A DNA stretch of 64,000 nt from an uncultured Lachnospiraceae bacterium (GTDB taxonomy: Bacteria > Bacillota > Clostridia > Lachnospirales > Lachnospiraceae). This document shows, in pieces, positions 8,086 to 17,018 of the stretch. The notes under the pieces were generated by a model that was given only the letters and a program-made list of their open reading frames with translations, searched no databases and was not told where the DNA came from. A program made the translations under genes and the position numbers. Location: contig CAMNSD010000007.1 of assembly GCA_946554445.1 (NCBI GenBank), positions 82,543-146,542 of the forward strand. Direction: 5' to 3'. Position 1 is the first letter of the stretch. Each line of letters begins with the position of its first letter.

Positions 8086-9234
8086 CTATTCCAACGTCCC
8101 CGTCAGATAAAACCGTTCCAGTCTTCTGGCCTGTTCCCTTACATCAAAGCCAGCCTTTTTGACCGCTTCACACCCATCTTTTCTCTCATACGACAGACTG
8201 CGTTCCACTTCCTCTGCCCACTGCTCCTCGCCATCCTCCAGGCTGTGGAAACTTACCAATTCACTGATGCCCACCTCTGTGGTAATCCGGTCGGAAATGA
8301 TACACCGCAAACCTGCTGCCTGTGCTTCCACCACAGTACCCGGCAAACCCTCAAACCGGGATGGAAATAAGAACAGATCGAACGCCTGATAATAGGCCTC
8401 CACATCCTTGCGATTCCCCAGAAACAGCACATCCTTCTCCACACCAAGCGCCGCCGCCTGGGCTTTGGCCGCCGCCATCCCATCGCCTTCACCCAACAGA
8501 AGAAGTTTGCATGTCTTTCCCTTTTTGTCCAAATTCTGATGCAGTCTGCCAAAAATTGCCAGCAGAAACTCATGATTCTTAGCAAAATGAAATCTGCCCA
8601 CATGCCCAATCACAAAACTATCCGCCAGCGAAAGTTCTGTCCGCACCTTCTCCCGCAATGTCGTATTATACTGAAACCTCTGGGCATCAATGGCGTTTGG
8701 AACCAGACGAGCCTTCGGGGAACCGGCCCACTTCGGACCAAACACGGCCTCCCCGGCTTCTTTGGAACATGCCAGACAATAATCTGCCTTTTTCAGGAGC
8801 GGAAGCCGCAGCAGTTTCGTCACGATACCTTTTATGCCCTTATCTACACCCGCGCTTCTGGCATGGGCACACACCACCGGAACACCCGCCTTTTTCGCCT
8901 GAGGCAGATAAATTGACGCCGTGCTGGTCATATGTCCCTGCACCACTGCAAACTCATGATGAGACTGAAAGAAATCCCGCACCGCCCGCCGATACGAAAC
9001 GTAATTATAGACCATAAATTTAGGAAGCGCATAAACCCTTCCCCCCAGCGCCTCCACCTCTTCCTCATAAAAATGCTTCTGATATGCCGCAGAACCAATA
9101 TCCCTGCGATGTATCAGAAAGTCAAACTGTACTTTGTCTCTGTCCATACAGCGGTACAGATCCATCACTCTGCTCTCTGCGCCGCCGAGGCTTAAACCTC
9201 CTAACACATGCAGCACCCGTACCGGTTCTCCCAT
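8086..9234 (-). CDS. Family 4 glycosyltransferase
   Basis: This is a GT-B fold enzyme of 382 residues from the preferred start. Reading starts at MGEPVRVLHVLGGLSLGGAE because a strong AGGAGG lies 5 nt upstream of ATG 9234; an in-frame GTG at 9315 would add 27 residues with no matching site. The GGLSLGGAE loop and the C-terminal segment RFEGLPGTVVEAQAAGLRCIIS identify GT4, of the type often found in capsule loci. It probably adds one sugar of the repeat unit at the cytoplasmic membrane face. The stop lies 32 nt upstream of the DUF3791 gene start. Confidence 0.88.
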   Translation of the reverse strand: MGEPVRVLHVLGGLSLGGAESRVMDLYRCMDRDKVQFDFLIHRRDIGSAAYQKHFYEEEVEALGGRVYALPKFMVYNYVSYRRAVRDFFQSHHEFAVVQGHMTSTASIYLPQAKKAGVPVVCAHARSAGVDKGIKGIVTKLLRLPLLKKADYCLACSKEAGEAVFGPKWAGSPKARLVPNAIDAQRFQYNTTLREKVRTELSLADSFVIGHVGRFHFAKNHEFLLAIFGRLHQNLDKKGKTCKLLLLGEGDGMAAAKAQAAALGVEKDVLFLGNRKDVEAYYQAFDLFLFPSRFEGLPGTVVEAQAAGLRCIISDRITTEVGISELVSFHSLEDGEEQWAEEVERSLSYERKDGCEAVKKAGFDVREQARRLERFYLTGTLE

Positions 9235-9319
9235 AAGCGCCTCCTGGCTTCTCTGCCTGCTCTCATTTACTCTATCAAAATCCCCGGCAATAACCGCATT
9301 CCCCAAATCAGACACCTGT

Positions 9320-10048
9320 CTATAAGAGTTTCACCAGCACATGCTTCCCCATCGCCAGCACGTATTCCCATACATGCCCGGCCGCTGTCCTTTTACTCGG
9401 CTTTTCCTGCAAATATTCCCGATAGGATATTACCTTCTGTTCCTCAAATATCTTCCGATATCTCTCCATATCCCGGCCGTTCAACGTATTGGTGTGTACC
9501 ACCATTGTGGTAATTCCTTTGTCTTTCTTAAGACTGTTCTCCAGCCGGAAAGAAATGGGATAAAAAGTAAGGTTCTGCCACAGATACGGGCTGCTCCCGA
9601 ATCCGTCCGTCAGCCCCTTAAATCCAGCCTGTTTTAAGGCTCGCAAAGTATTTCGGTCATAAGAGTGGGCCGGCGCCATAAACAATTGCGTCATAATGCC
9701 ATGCCCTGCCAGAATCTCTTTCCCATGCTCCAGCATGGCAAGCTGCTCCTCATAGGGCACGCCCGCAAACTCCGAAAAATCGTTTAAAGGAAAAACACCG
9801 CCCTTGTGTTGTGTGTACACATGATAGCAACCGTGCTGGGCCACCAACCAGCCCTCTTCCTGCCGCTTCCTGACATATTCCCAGAAATCCTGCCGAAAGA
9901 CGCCCCGGTCCAGATTCTCGTCCCGATTGTCCGGCACCACACCGATCAACGGTTTAATATCAAATTCATCCAAAAGCGCCGCAAACGCCTGGAACTTCTC
10001 CCAATCCATGCCGGGCGTGATATCGTCTAAGCGAACCGCTATCTTCAT
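9320..10048 (-). CDS. DUF2334 / polysaccharide-deacetylase-like protein
   Basis: This is a 242-residue protein from ATG 10048, which has GGAGG six nt upstream; a longer reading frame to 10114 would overlap the preceding gene and has no such site. It begins MKIAVRLDDITPG, with the Asp8-Asp9 pair typical of NodB-like deacetylases, and later has AQHGCYHVY, the HxxxH metal-binding motif. DUF2334 proteins share the NodB barrel and may remove acetyl groups from an amino sugar precursor or lipid-linked sugar. No signal peptide is present, so it acts in the cytoplasm. Substrate unknown. Confidence 0.75.
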   Translation of the reverse strand: MKIAVRLDDITPGMDWEKFQAFAALLDEFDIKPLIGVVPDNRDENLDRGVFRQDFWEYVRKRQEEGWLVAQHGCYHVYTQHKGGVFPLNDFSEFAGVPYEEQLAMLEHGKEILAGHGIMTQLFMAPAHSYDRNTLRALKQAGFKGLTDGFGSSPYLWQNLTFYPISFRLENSLKKDKGITTMVVHTNTLNGRDMERYRKIFEEQKVISYREYLQEKPSKRTAAGHVWEYVLAMGKHVLVKLL

Positions 10049-10074
10049 ACCAGCCTCCATAATTCCGCTCTGCG

Positions 10075-10995
10075 CTACTTCAGTACATCTCCCGCCTGCA
10101 GGCTGCGAACACATTCGTAGCGGTCTATCAAAAGGGAGCCATCCACCGTCCGCACCACCAGTTTCCCGTCAAACACATCAATCACTTCACCTGGGGCATA
10201 GGCCGAAAAATCTATCATCTCATCAAAGGGATGGGCTTCCCACACCCGCACCTCATCCGCTCCGCACATCGCGAAGGCACCCGGAAAAGGCGCCGCCACG
10301 CCACGGATCAGATTATAAATCTCACGGGTTCTGGCATGGAAATCTATCTTCCCATCCGCCGCCGTGCGCTTTTCATACCAAGAATCAAAATCCTTGGAAT
10401 CCGTGCGAATCACAATCGCATCTTCCTCATAGGCTTTTAAAAGCTTTCGGATCAGATTTTTAGAACAGATCATATTCTTATACTGCGCCGTGCGGATATC
10501 GTCATGAGGCGTAATGGAAAACATCTCCGTGGCAAACACATTGGGGCTGTCCGCCTTCTCATCATAGCGGAAGAGATTCAAGTTAAACCGGCTATCCCCC
10601 AAAATGATGGACCAATTTAGTGGGGAACGCCCTCTGCCAAAGGGCAGATAACCGCTGTTGCCATGGAATCCATACACGCCATACTTAAAACAGTCCAGCA
10701 CCGATTTAGGCATCAGTCTCTGCCATCCCATGGAGATGCCAATATCAAATTCGTTTTCACGCATGAATTTCTGTGTTTTTTCGTCCGTCAAGAAATAGCT
10801 GTCCGCCTCATGCACGGGAATCCCAAATTTTTCTGTGAGAATGGAAAGTCCCTTATATCCCGATACCTGATTCTTCTTCGTGACTTCCGGACTGATGGTA
10901 ATCACCAGATCCACCGGACAGATCTGCTCCTGGATAAAAGTGACAATATTTTCGGAAGTATCCTTCACGCCAAATACGACTACCTTGTATTTCAT
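10075..10995 (-). CDS. Formyltransferase, sugar-type (ArnA/VioF-like)
   Basis: This 306-residue protein has the formyltransferase fold: GISMGWQRLMP, then YGFHGNSGYLPFGRGRSPLNW, then an Asp in KADSPNVFATE. The invariant His and the Asp are present, but the residue two before His, normally Asn, is Gly here, so activity may be altered. The C-terminal part has the PFPGAFAM segment and a small beta domain (EVRVWEAHPF), as in ArnA and FMT. A likely job is N-formylation of an amino sugar such as the 4-amino product of the PglE/PglF-like enzymes at 18.6-21.7 kb or of the RffA product. It is only distantly similar to the formyltransferase at 791-1648. Confidence 0.75.
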   Translation of the reverse strand: MKYKVVVFGVKDTSENIVTFIQEQICPVDLVITISPEVTKKNQVSGYKGLSILTEKFGIPVHEADSYFLTDEKTQKFMRENEFDIGISMGWQRLMPKSVLDCFKYGVYGFHGNSGYLPFGRGRSPLNWSIILGDSRFNLNLFRYDEKADSPNVFATEMFSITPHDDIRTAQYKNMICSKNLIRKLLKAYEEDAIVIRTDSKDFDSWYEKRTAADGKIDFHARTREIYNLIRGVAAPFPGAFAMCGADEVRVWEAHPFDEMIDFSAYAPGEVIDVFDGKLVVRTVDGSLLIDRYECVRSLQAGDVLK

Positions 10996-11086
10996 ATCAT
11001 TCCTCTTTTTCTACGCCTGATTCATAACAGTTAAACTATCTCACCGCCGCGTTCTTTCGCATACGCAAACGTTCTTTTCTCGTTAT

Positions 11087-12064
11087 TTACCGCAGATATT
11101 CCTTATACCAGTCGATTGCCAGCGCAATGCCCTTCTCAAAATCATATTCCGGATCATAGCCCAACAATTCCCTGGCCTTCGTGATATCCGCATTGGAATC
11201 CCGCACGTCACCCTTTCTCGGCGGTCCAAAATTGGGTTCCACATCCTTGCCCAGCGCTTTACAGAGATGATAATAAATATCTATCAAAAAAAGCCTGCCG
11301 CCGGCACCCACATTAAAGGCCTGTCCCGCCGCATCCCCGGAAGCCTTACAGGCCCGCAGATTCGCCTCAATCACGTTATCAATATAAGTAAAATCCCTGG
11401 ACTGCTTTCCATCGCCATTGATGGTGGGTACTTCCCCGTGGAGCAGCTGCTTGATAAACTTCGGGATCACCGCCGCATACATACCATTCGGATCCTGCCT
11501 GCGTCCGAACACATTGAAATAACGAAGTCCATAGGTATCCAATCCATACAATTCTTTATAAAGGCGGCCATACTCCTCGTCCACTCTCTTCGTCAGCGCA
11601 TAAGGGGAAATCACCTTTCCTTCCTGGCCCTCTTTCTTCGGCAGTGTTGGAGAATCCCCATAAACAGAAGAACTGGAAGCATAGACAAATTTCTTGACAC
11701 CGTTTATCCTGGACGCCTCCATCATATTTAAAGTGCCGCGAATATTAATTTCTTCATACAGAAGCGGCATCTCGATACTCCTTGGCACACTGCCCCAGGC
11801 CGCCTGCTGTAATACATAATCCACGCCTTCTGTGGCTTCTTTACAGGTATCAAGACTGCGGATATCGCCCTTGATAAAAGTAAATCTCTCGTTAGATATT
11901 AACGGCTCGATATTCTCATATTTACCGGTAGAAAGATCATCCAGACACCGCACAGTGTAACCCATGTCGATCAATGCCTCACACAGATTAGAACCGATAA
12001 AACCGGCGCCGCCGCCTACTAGAAAGACACTGTCCTTGTCAAACTCAATATCCCGATATCCCAT
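11087..12064 (-). CDS. UDP-HexNAc 4-epimerase (WbpP/TviC-like extended SDR)
   Basis: This SDR epimerase has about 325 residues. GGGAGFIGSN is the NAD-binding Rossmann motif, ASSSSVYGD carries the catalytic serine, and YALTK provides Tyr/Lys. The KKEG loop after the serine is as in WbpP and TviC, which interconvert UDP-GlcNAc and UDP-GalNAc forms. ATG 12064 follows AAAGGA at about 10 nt; ATG 12076 is an alternative. Paired with the nucleotide-sugar dehydrogenase at 13,476-14,792 (WbpO/TviB-like), it should provide UDP-N-acetylhexosaminuronic acid, as these two enzymes do for P. aeruginosa O6 and Vi antigen. Confidence 0.85.
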   Translation of the reverse strand: MGYRDIEFDKDSVFLVGGGAGFIGSNLCEALIDMGYTVRCLDDLSTGKYENIEPLISNERFTFIKGDIRSLDTCKEATEGVDYVLQQAAWGSVPRSIEMPLLYEEINIRGTLNMMEASRINGVKKFVYASSSSVYGDSPTLPKKEGQEGKVISPYALTKRVDEEYGRLYKELYGLDTYGLRYFNVFGRRQDPNGMYAAVIPKFIKQLLHGEVPTINGDGKQSRDFTYIDNVIEANLRACKASGDAAGQAFNVGAGGRLFLIDIYYHLCKALGKDVEPNFGPPRKGDVRDSNADITKARELLGYDPEYDFEKGIALAIDWYKEYLR

Positions 12065-12117
12065 TTCGATAACCATCCTTTCTGTTGTTACTTTTCACAC
12101 GAACCTATTTTTCTCTT

Positions 12118-13473
12118 TCACTGGCCAGGCATCGTCCTGTCTTTTATCTGAAAGTACAGTTCTCTTATCAACAAATACAATGCCATATAAAAAATTGAGA
12201 ACCCGTATATCATATACCTGGACAGACACATGATCGTAATAGAGGTGGCGCACACATTGGCCGCTATAAATAGAAGCGCCACTCCCATAGCCAATGGCGC
12301 CTCAAAACGCCTCCTAACACGCATCAGATACAATGACAATCCCACCGACACGAAATACAGCGCCAGAGCTGCCCAATTAAGCAGTGGATGCACCACCGCT
12401 ATGCTTCGCACAAACCCATTTCTGCACAACAAAATATAATCATAAAGCCACTGTCCGAAACAGACCGGCAACAGCTTCCGGATCATCCTGCCGGCCATAT
12501 CATCCGACATACTGCTCTGCTCATAGTAGTCTACTTTGCCAAGGCCGAAGAAATAAAAGGACATATCCGCCTCAAGCACCTGGAATTTTAAAATATCATG
12601 ATGTTCTTCCAGATATGCCGCCCTTTCCCGAAAGGTATCGCCGGCATATTTATAATTCAGCCCCAGATGATTGGCTTCCTCATAGAATTGATCGAAAAAT
12701 TTTCTTTCCAGACTACCTTCTGCAAAAACATCCCCATCTTCCTCGTCGCAGGCATAAATCACATTCGTCAGTGTATTGACCTGTCCGTAAGTATTCCCCA
12801 TAAAGTATCCTGTGACAAAATAATTATACACATGAACCGTCAGACTGCGCAACCCAAACACGGCAATCAAAGCCGTCAACGGAATCACAACAGCCCGATA
12901 TTTCTTACGGATTACCATCTGGATTACACAAATAAGCGCCCACATCAGAATCGTAGTCATCATCTGCCCTCTGGTCATAGAAAGCAGGAATGCCATCAGA
13001 AGACTGAGTATCCGGTCACGCTTCCTTTCCTCAAAGACCATTCGCAGCAAAAAATACAGGAAAAACTGAAACAAAGGTATGCACAACGCCTCGCTCATCA
13101 CCGAGTTTTCTAGGAAAATATGCAGGGCGGACACATACCTCGTCATTAGATGCGGCAGAAGCTGTAAGAAAACTAACAGTACCTCCTCCCACAGATGCAG
13201 GCGAAAACGCCTTGTCAGATATTCCGACAACACCGTGATGCCAAAGGCCGTGAAAATCCCCTGTACAGCCATCGCCGCCGGCAGATACCCCTCGCCGATC
13301 ACCGACCGGAAGCACCACAAAAACAGGGGGTAGAGAGGTTCTCTGTGAATGTGCATTATGATATACTGTTCGGAGTCGTTATAGACGCCAACACCACAAG
13401 CCGCAAGCATGGTCATAAAAAACACAAGCAATGCGGCCAGAATACACAAAGCCCTCTTCTTATCCCTGTTCAA
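12118..13473 (-). CDS. Polytopic membrane protein, GT-C-like
   Basis: This protein has about 451 residues and around ten membrane helices. An outer-loop acidic segment YNDSEQYIIM and then REPLYPLF come early, as in lipid-phosphate-sugar dependent GT-C transferases, but no family name can be assigned. The best start is a TTG at 13,473, which has GGAG nine nt upstream and follows the dehydrogenase stop directly; no ATG is suitably placed. It may transfer a side-branch sugar outside the membrane or act in polymerisation. Function not established. Confidence 0.6.
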   Translation of the reverse strand: MNRDKKRALCILAALLVFFMTMLAACGVGVYNDSEQYIIMHIHREPLYPLFLWCFRSVIGEGYLPAAMAVQGIFTAFGITVLSEYLTRRFRLHLWEEVLLVFLQLLPHLMTRYVSALHIFLENSVMSEALCIPLFQFFLYFLLRMVFEERKRDRILSLLMAFLLSMTRGQMMTTILMWALICVIQMVIRKKYRAVVIPLTALIAVFGLRSLTVHVYNYFVTGYFMGNTYGQVNTLTNVIYACDEEDGDVFAEGSLERKFFDQFYEEANHLGLNYKYAGDTFRERAAYLEEHHDILKFQVLEADMSFYFFGLGKVDYYEQSSMSDDMAGRMIRKLLPVCFGQWLYDYILLCRNGFVRSIAVVHPLLNWAALALYFVSVGLSLYLMRVRRRFEAPLAMGVALLFIAANVCATSITIMCLSRYMIYGFSIFYMALYLLIRELYFQIKDRTMPGQ

Positions 13474-13475
13474 TC

Positions 13476-14792
13476 TTACAATCTCCAATACCGATATCCC
13501 TCTGCCAGATATGTTTTTCTATCCAAGATGCCCTTTAAATCCATCAATACCTTCTTCTGGTGGTTGGGATTATAGAAAGCATCAATGTCTTCCCGGCGCA
13601 GGCTCAAGAACTGCTCATGCGCCACCGCGATGATCACTGCATCCATATCTTTCACATCATCCATGGTCTGGAAGTCTATGCCATAAAGACGTTTGGCCTC
13701 CCCTGCATCGGCCGCCGGATCTACCACAAGCGGCGTAATCCCATATTCTCCCAGTTCTTTATAAATATCAATCACTTTTGTATTTCTGGTATCCGGACAA
13801 TTCTCCTTAAAAGTGAAACCAAGAATCGCCACCTTCGCTTTTTTCACGGGAATATCTGACTTGATCAGGTCTTTTACCAGACTCTCCGCCACATATTTGC
13901 CCATATCGTCATTGATGCGTCTGCCGGAAAGAATAATCTGGGAATGATACCCTAACTCCTCCGCCTTGTAAGTCAGATAATAGGGATCTACGCCAATGCA
14001 GTGTCCCCCCACCAATCCCGGCATAAAAGGCAGGAAATTCCACTTCGTACCCGCCGCCTCCAATACGGATTTGGTATCTATATTCATCTTGTGGAAGATG
14101 ATTGAAAGTTCGTTCATAAACGCTATATTGATATCTCTCTGGCTATTTTCAATCACCTTGGCAGCCTCCGCCACCTTGATGGACTCCGCCCGGTAAACAC
14201 CCACTTCCACCACCAGTTCATAAACTTTAGCGATAATGTCCAATGTTTCTTCATCCATACCGGATACAATCTTGGTGATGGTCTCCAATCTATGTACCTT
14301 GTCGCCAGGATTGATACGCTCCGGTGAATAGCCGATCTTAAAATCCACGCCACATTTCAATCCCGATTCCTTCTCTAAAATAGGCACACAGATATCCTCC
14401 GTCACACCGGGATAAACCGTGGATTCAAATACAACCACCGAACCTTTCGTCAGATTCTGCCCCAAAATACGGCTTGCTCCTTCCACTGGCGACAAATCAG
14501 GCGTATGATCATCGTTAACCGGCGTGGGTACCGCCACAATATGAAACTTCGCTTCTCTCAGACGGGATGCATCCGCCGTGAAATCCACCTTCGTGTTGCG
14601 TATCACCTCATTGCCCACCTCATTGGTCGGATCGATGCCGTTCTGATACAAGCCTATCTTCTGCTCATTTAAGTCAAACCCTACCACCTTGATTTTCCTC
14701 GCAAACGCAACTGCGATAGGCATACCCACATATCCTAAGCCTACCAAGGACAGCTTCTCTTCTCCGCTCACCAGTTTCTCATATAATCCCAT
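13476..14792 (-). CDS. UDP-HexNAc 6-dehydrogenase (WbpO/TviB-like)
   Basis: This 438-residue enzyme is of the UDP-glucose/GDP-mannose dehydrogenase family. GLGYVGMP is the NAD-binding loop; ESTVYPGVT, YSPERINPGD, and GGHCIGVDPYYLTYKAE contain the catalytic Cys in the usual place. The sequence pattern is that of the WbpO/TviB group acting on UDP-GlcNAc or UDP-GalNAc. It oxidises C6 to give a uronic acid. AGGG lies 7 nt before ATG 14792. Together with the 4-epimerase it points to a HexNAcA residue in the repeat unit, whose carboxyl could be the target of the nearby ATP-grasp protein. Confidence 0.87.
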   Translation of the reverse strand: MGLYEKLVSGEEKLSLVGLGYVGMPIAVAFARKIKVVGFDLNEQKIGLYQNGIDPTNEVGNEVIRNTKVDFTADASRLREAKFHIVAVPTPVNDDHTPDLSPVEGASRILGQNLTKGSVVVFESTVYPGVTEDICVPILEKESGLKCGVDFKIGYSPERINPGDKVHRLETITKIVSGMDEETLDIIAKVYELVVEVGVYRAESIKVAEAAKVIENSQRDINIAFMNELSIIFHKMNIDTKSVLEAAGTKWNFLPFMPGLVGGHCIGVDPYYLTYKAEELGYHSQIILSGRRINDDMGKYVAESLVKDLIKSDIPVKKAKVAILGFTFKENCPDTRNTKVIDIYKELGEYGITPLVVDPAADAGEAKRLYGIDFQTMDDVKDMDAVIIAVAHEQFLSLRREDIDAFYNPNHQKKVLMDLKGILDRKTYLAEGYRYWRL

Positions 14793-14801
14793 CTTTCATC
14801 C

Positions 14802-15896
14802 CTAACCTTTCTTGTTTGATAGTATCTGCGATACCTCATCCATATATTCTCCGGTCACCATCTTCCGGTCAAATTCCTGTTCCATCTTCTGTCTGCCGCG
14901 TCGGCCCATCTCTGCGCGTTCTTCCACTGACAATGCTAAGAACCGTTCCATGGCATCTATCAATTCTTCCGGATTGCCCGGGGTAAACCCAAAACCTGTC
15001 ACCCCTTCCTCGAAGGCTTCCTTGCAGCCGCTGATATTGGACGCGATCACCGGTCTGCCGGTGGCTGCTCCCTCAATCAAAGCATTGGACATTCCCTCAT
15101 GGAAAGAGGCTACCACAATGGCGCTGGCAGCTGCCAGGAACCAATGCACCTCCGTGTGAAAACCGATCTGCTTGATAATCCCTTCTTTTTCCAGCGTATC
15201 CAAGAGTTCCTGATAGTCTTCGTCACAATACCCCATGATATCAAAAAATACCCGGTCGCTATGTAAGCGCTTCGCCGCCTCAATATATTCCAGGATGCCC
15301 CGCTCTTTCATAACTCTTCCCACAAAGAGGAAGTGTGTCTCCTCCCCGGACGGATATTTTTCATAACAGTGTCTGTCCAGATTCACGCCGGATCCCATGA
15401 CCATCCGTGTCTTTTTACCCATAATCCCCATCTTCTGGAAAATACCGCGGTTCTCCTCATTCTGGAAAAATACGCAGGCCGCCCGCTTTAGTCCGGCCCT
15501 GTACATGGTCACCACCAATTTCAATAAAAGGCCCGTCCTGTCAAAGGCTCCGCCCAGACCAGTGATAGTCGCAATATATGGGATTTTTAACCTGCCCGCC
15601 GCATAACCGCCATAAACATTCGGTTTGATGGTATAGGTCACCACCAGATCCGGCCGTATCTCCTTCATCATTTTAACGTAAGTCCGGTACAGCTTCAAGT
15701 CTTCTATGGGATTGATGCCCCTTCGATTGATAGGCGTTTTGATGATCTTACAGCCTTCTTCTTGTAATTCTTTTTCTTTTACATCGTCCGGCATACTGAC
15801 ATAGACTTCATGCTCTGCTGTCAGAGCCTTTACAAATTCATTCCGAAAGTCGTAGAGGCCGCCGGAGGAGTTTATTAGGATTAGGACTTTTGACAT
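14802..15896 (-). CDS. Family 4 glycosyltransferase (PglA/CapM-like)
   Basis: This is a 364-residue GT-B enzyme from ATG 15896 with AAAGGA 7 nt upstream (an upstream TTG at 15923 is unsupported). LINSSGGLYDFRNEFVKAL, TYTIKPNVYGGYAA and HEGMSNALIEGAATGRPVIAS are typical of GT4 enzymes that add the second sugar to an undecaprenyl-diphospho-HexNAc. It is separated from the dehydrogenase by 9 nt. Located two operon steps from the PglC-like initiating transferase, it is a good candidate for the second transfer in repeat-unit assembly. Confidence 0.86.
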   Translation of the reverse strand: MSKVLILINSSGGLYDFRNEFVKALTAEHEVYVSMPDDVKEKELQEEGCKIIKTPINRRGINPIEDLKLYRTYVKMMKEIRPDLVVTYTIKPNVYGGYAAGRLKIPYIATITGLGGAFDRTGLLLKLVVTMYRAGLKRAACVFFQNEENRGIFQKMGIMGKKTRMVMGSGVNLDRHCYEKYPSGEETHFLFVGRVMKERGILEYIEAAKRLHSDRVFFDIMGYCDEDYQELLDTLEKEGIIKQIGFHTEVHWFLAAASAIVVASFHEGMSNALIEGAATGRPVIASNISGCKEAFEEGVTGFGFTPGNPEELIDAMERFLALSVEERAEMGRRGRQKMEQEFDRKMVTGEYMDEVSQILSNKKG

Positions 15897-16013
15897 GTTT
15901 ATGTCCTTTCTTATATTTATCAATACTTATTTATCAATACTAACTTTAGCAGTTACCTCAATATAGTTTTAATATATGAATTAATCCGGACGCCGAGATG
16001 CAGGTAAATCCAT

Positions 16014-16997
16014 TTATGGCACGATCTCTGTCCCGCTCATGTCCCGTATCATTACCTCGTTATATTTCATCATGCAAATCCCTTCCGCGTACTCCCCAAT
16101 CCTGACCTCATTCTCCTGTCCGGCCAGATTACGGATCACGGCCGCTGGCATGTTCGCTCCACAGGCATAGGCATGGGGGTATCCGCCGCCGAACCGGGGA
16201 TTTACTTCTGAGATATAATACACCCCGTCAATCATAAAGATATCAATATCTATCATACCGCGGAAGCCGCATTTTTCTACGAAATCCCGTAATATCCCAA
16301 ACAGCGCTGCATCTTTATAAGAAACGGATTTATCTGTTTCCCCAGCGCGCATCTTAATTTTCTTTTTCACGAAAATATCTGTGCACTTCCCGGAAAGCAT
16401 ATCCACATACACATCCGCGCCATATTCCTGGCCATCCATATATTCCTGAATCATCAGGTCATCATAAAGATCACACAGCACTTCTATTTCTTTCTTACTG
16501 CCCACTTTGTTAATGTGAATGCTGGCGCTGCCCCGCACCGGCTTGACAAAGACCGGATAGGAAATTTCGCCTGCTGCCTCAGCCTGATAGAAGGATTCCT
16601 TGTCCGCATAACATTTGGCAGTCGGTATTTGCATCCTTTGCAGCATCTCAAACATTTTATATTTATCAAAGCAGGTTTCCACCAACTCATAATCGGAGAC
16701 GATGGGCGTCACACCAAGCGCCAGGAATTTATCCCGCTCTTTGGCCAACAGGCTCAGTTCCGGATCGATCAGGGAAAACACGCCGGTAATCTGTTCCTTT
16801 TTGCAGATATCCAGTATCACATCCAGATAATCCGGTGCAGTAATCCTCGGTACGAGATAGAAAGCGTCCGCCTCATACACTGCCGGTGCCAGATTAGAAC
16901 AATCCGTGGCGATGATTCTGCCCTGGTCTCCCAATTCCTTTTTAAAATATTGTACCACCTTATCGCGCGTACCCGCACTGAGGATTAATATATTCAT
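16014..16997 (-). CDS. ATP-grasp ligase (carbamoyl-phosphate-synthase-like), glycan modification
   Basis: This 327-residue ATP-grasp protein has a Rossmann-like N-terminus (MNILILSAGTR), then PVFVKPVRGSASI, and a metal-binding end MIDIDIFMIDGVYYISEVNPRFGGGYP. A distinctive MRAGETDKSVSYKD stretch is shared with the paralogue at 61,019-61,987. ATP-grasp enzymes join a carboxylate to an amine or thiol through an acyl-phosphate. It lies 21 nt after a PLP enzyme gene and near the UDP-HexNAcA genes, so amidation of a uronic acid by an amino acid, or making a dipeptide-like substituent, is a fair inference. AAAGGG lies 7 nt before the start. Confidence 0.8.
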   Translation of the reverse strand: MNILILSAGTRDKVVQYFKKELGDQGRIIATDCSNLAPAVYEADAFYLVPRITAPDYLDVILDICKKEQITGVFSLIDPELSLLAKERDKFLALGVTPIVSDYELVETCFDKYKMFEMLQRMQIPTAKCYADKESFYQAEAAGEISYPVFVKPVRGSASIHINKVGSKKEIEVLCDLYDDLMIQEYMDGQEYGADVYVDMLSGKCTDIFVKKKIKMRAGETDKSVSYKDAALFGILRDFVEKCGFRGMIDIDIFMIDGVYYISEVNPRFGGGYPHAYACGANMPAAVIRNLAGQENEVRIGEYAEGICMMKYNEVMIRDMSGTEIVP

Positions 16998-17018
16998 GCC
17001 GCTGCCCTTTCCACCTCT

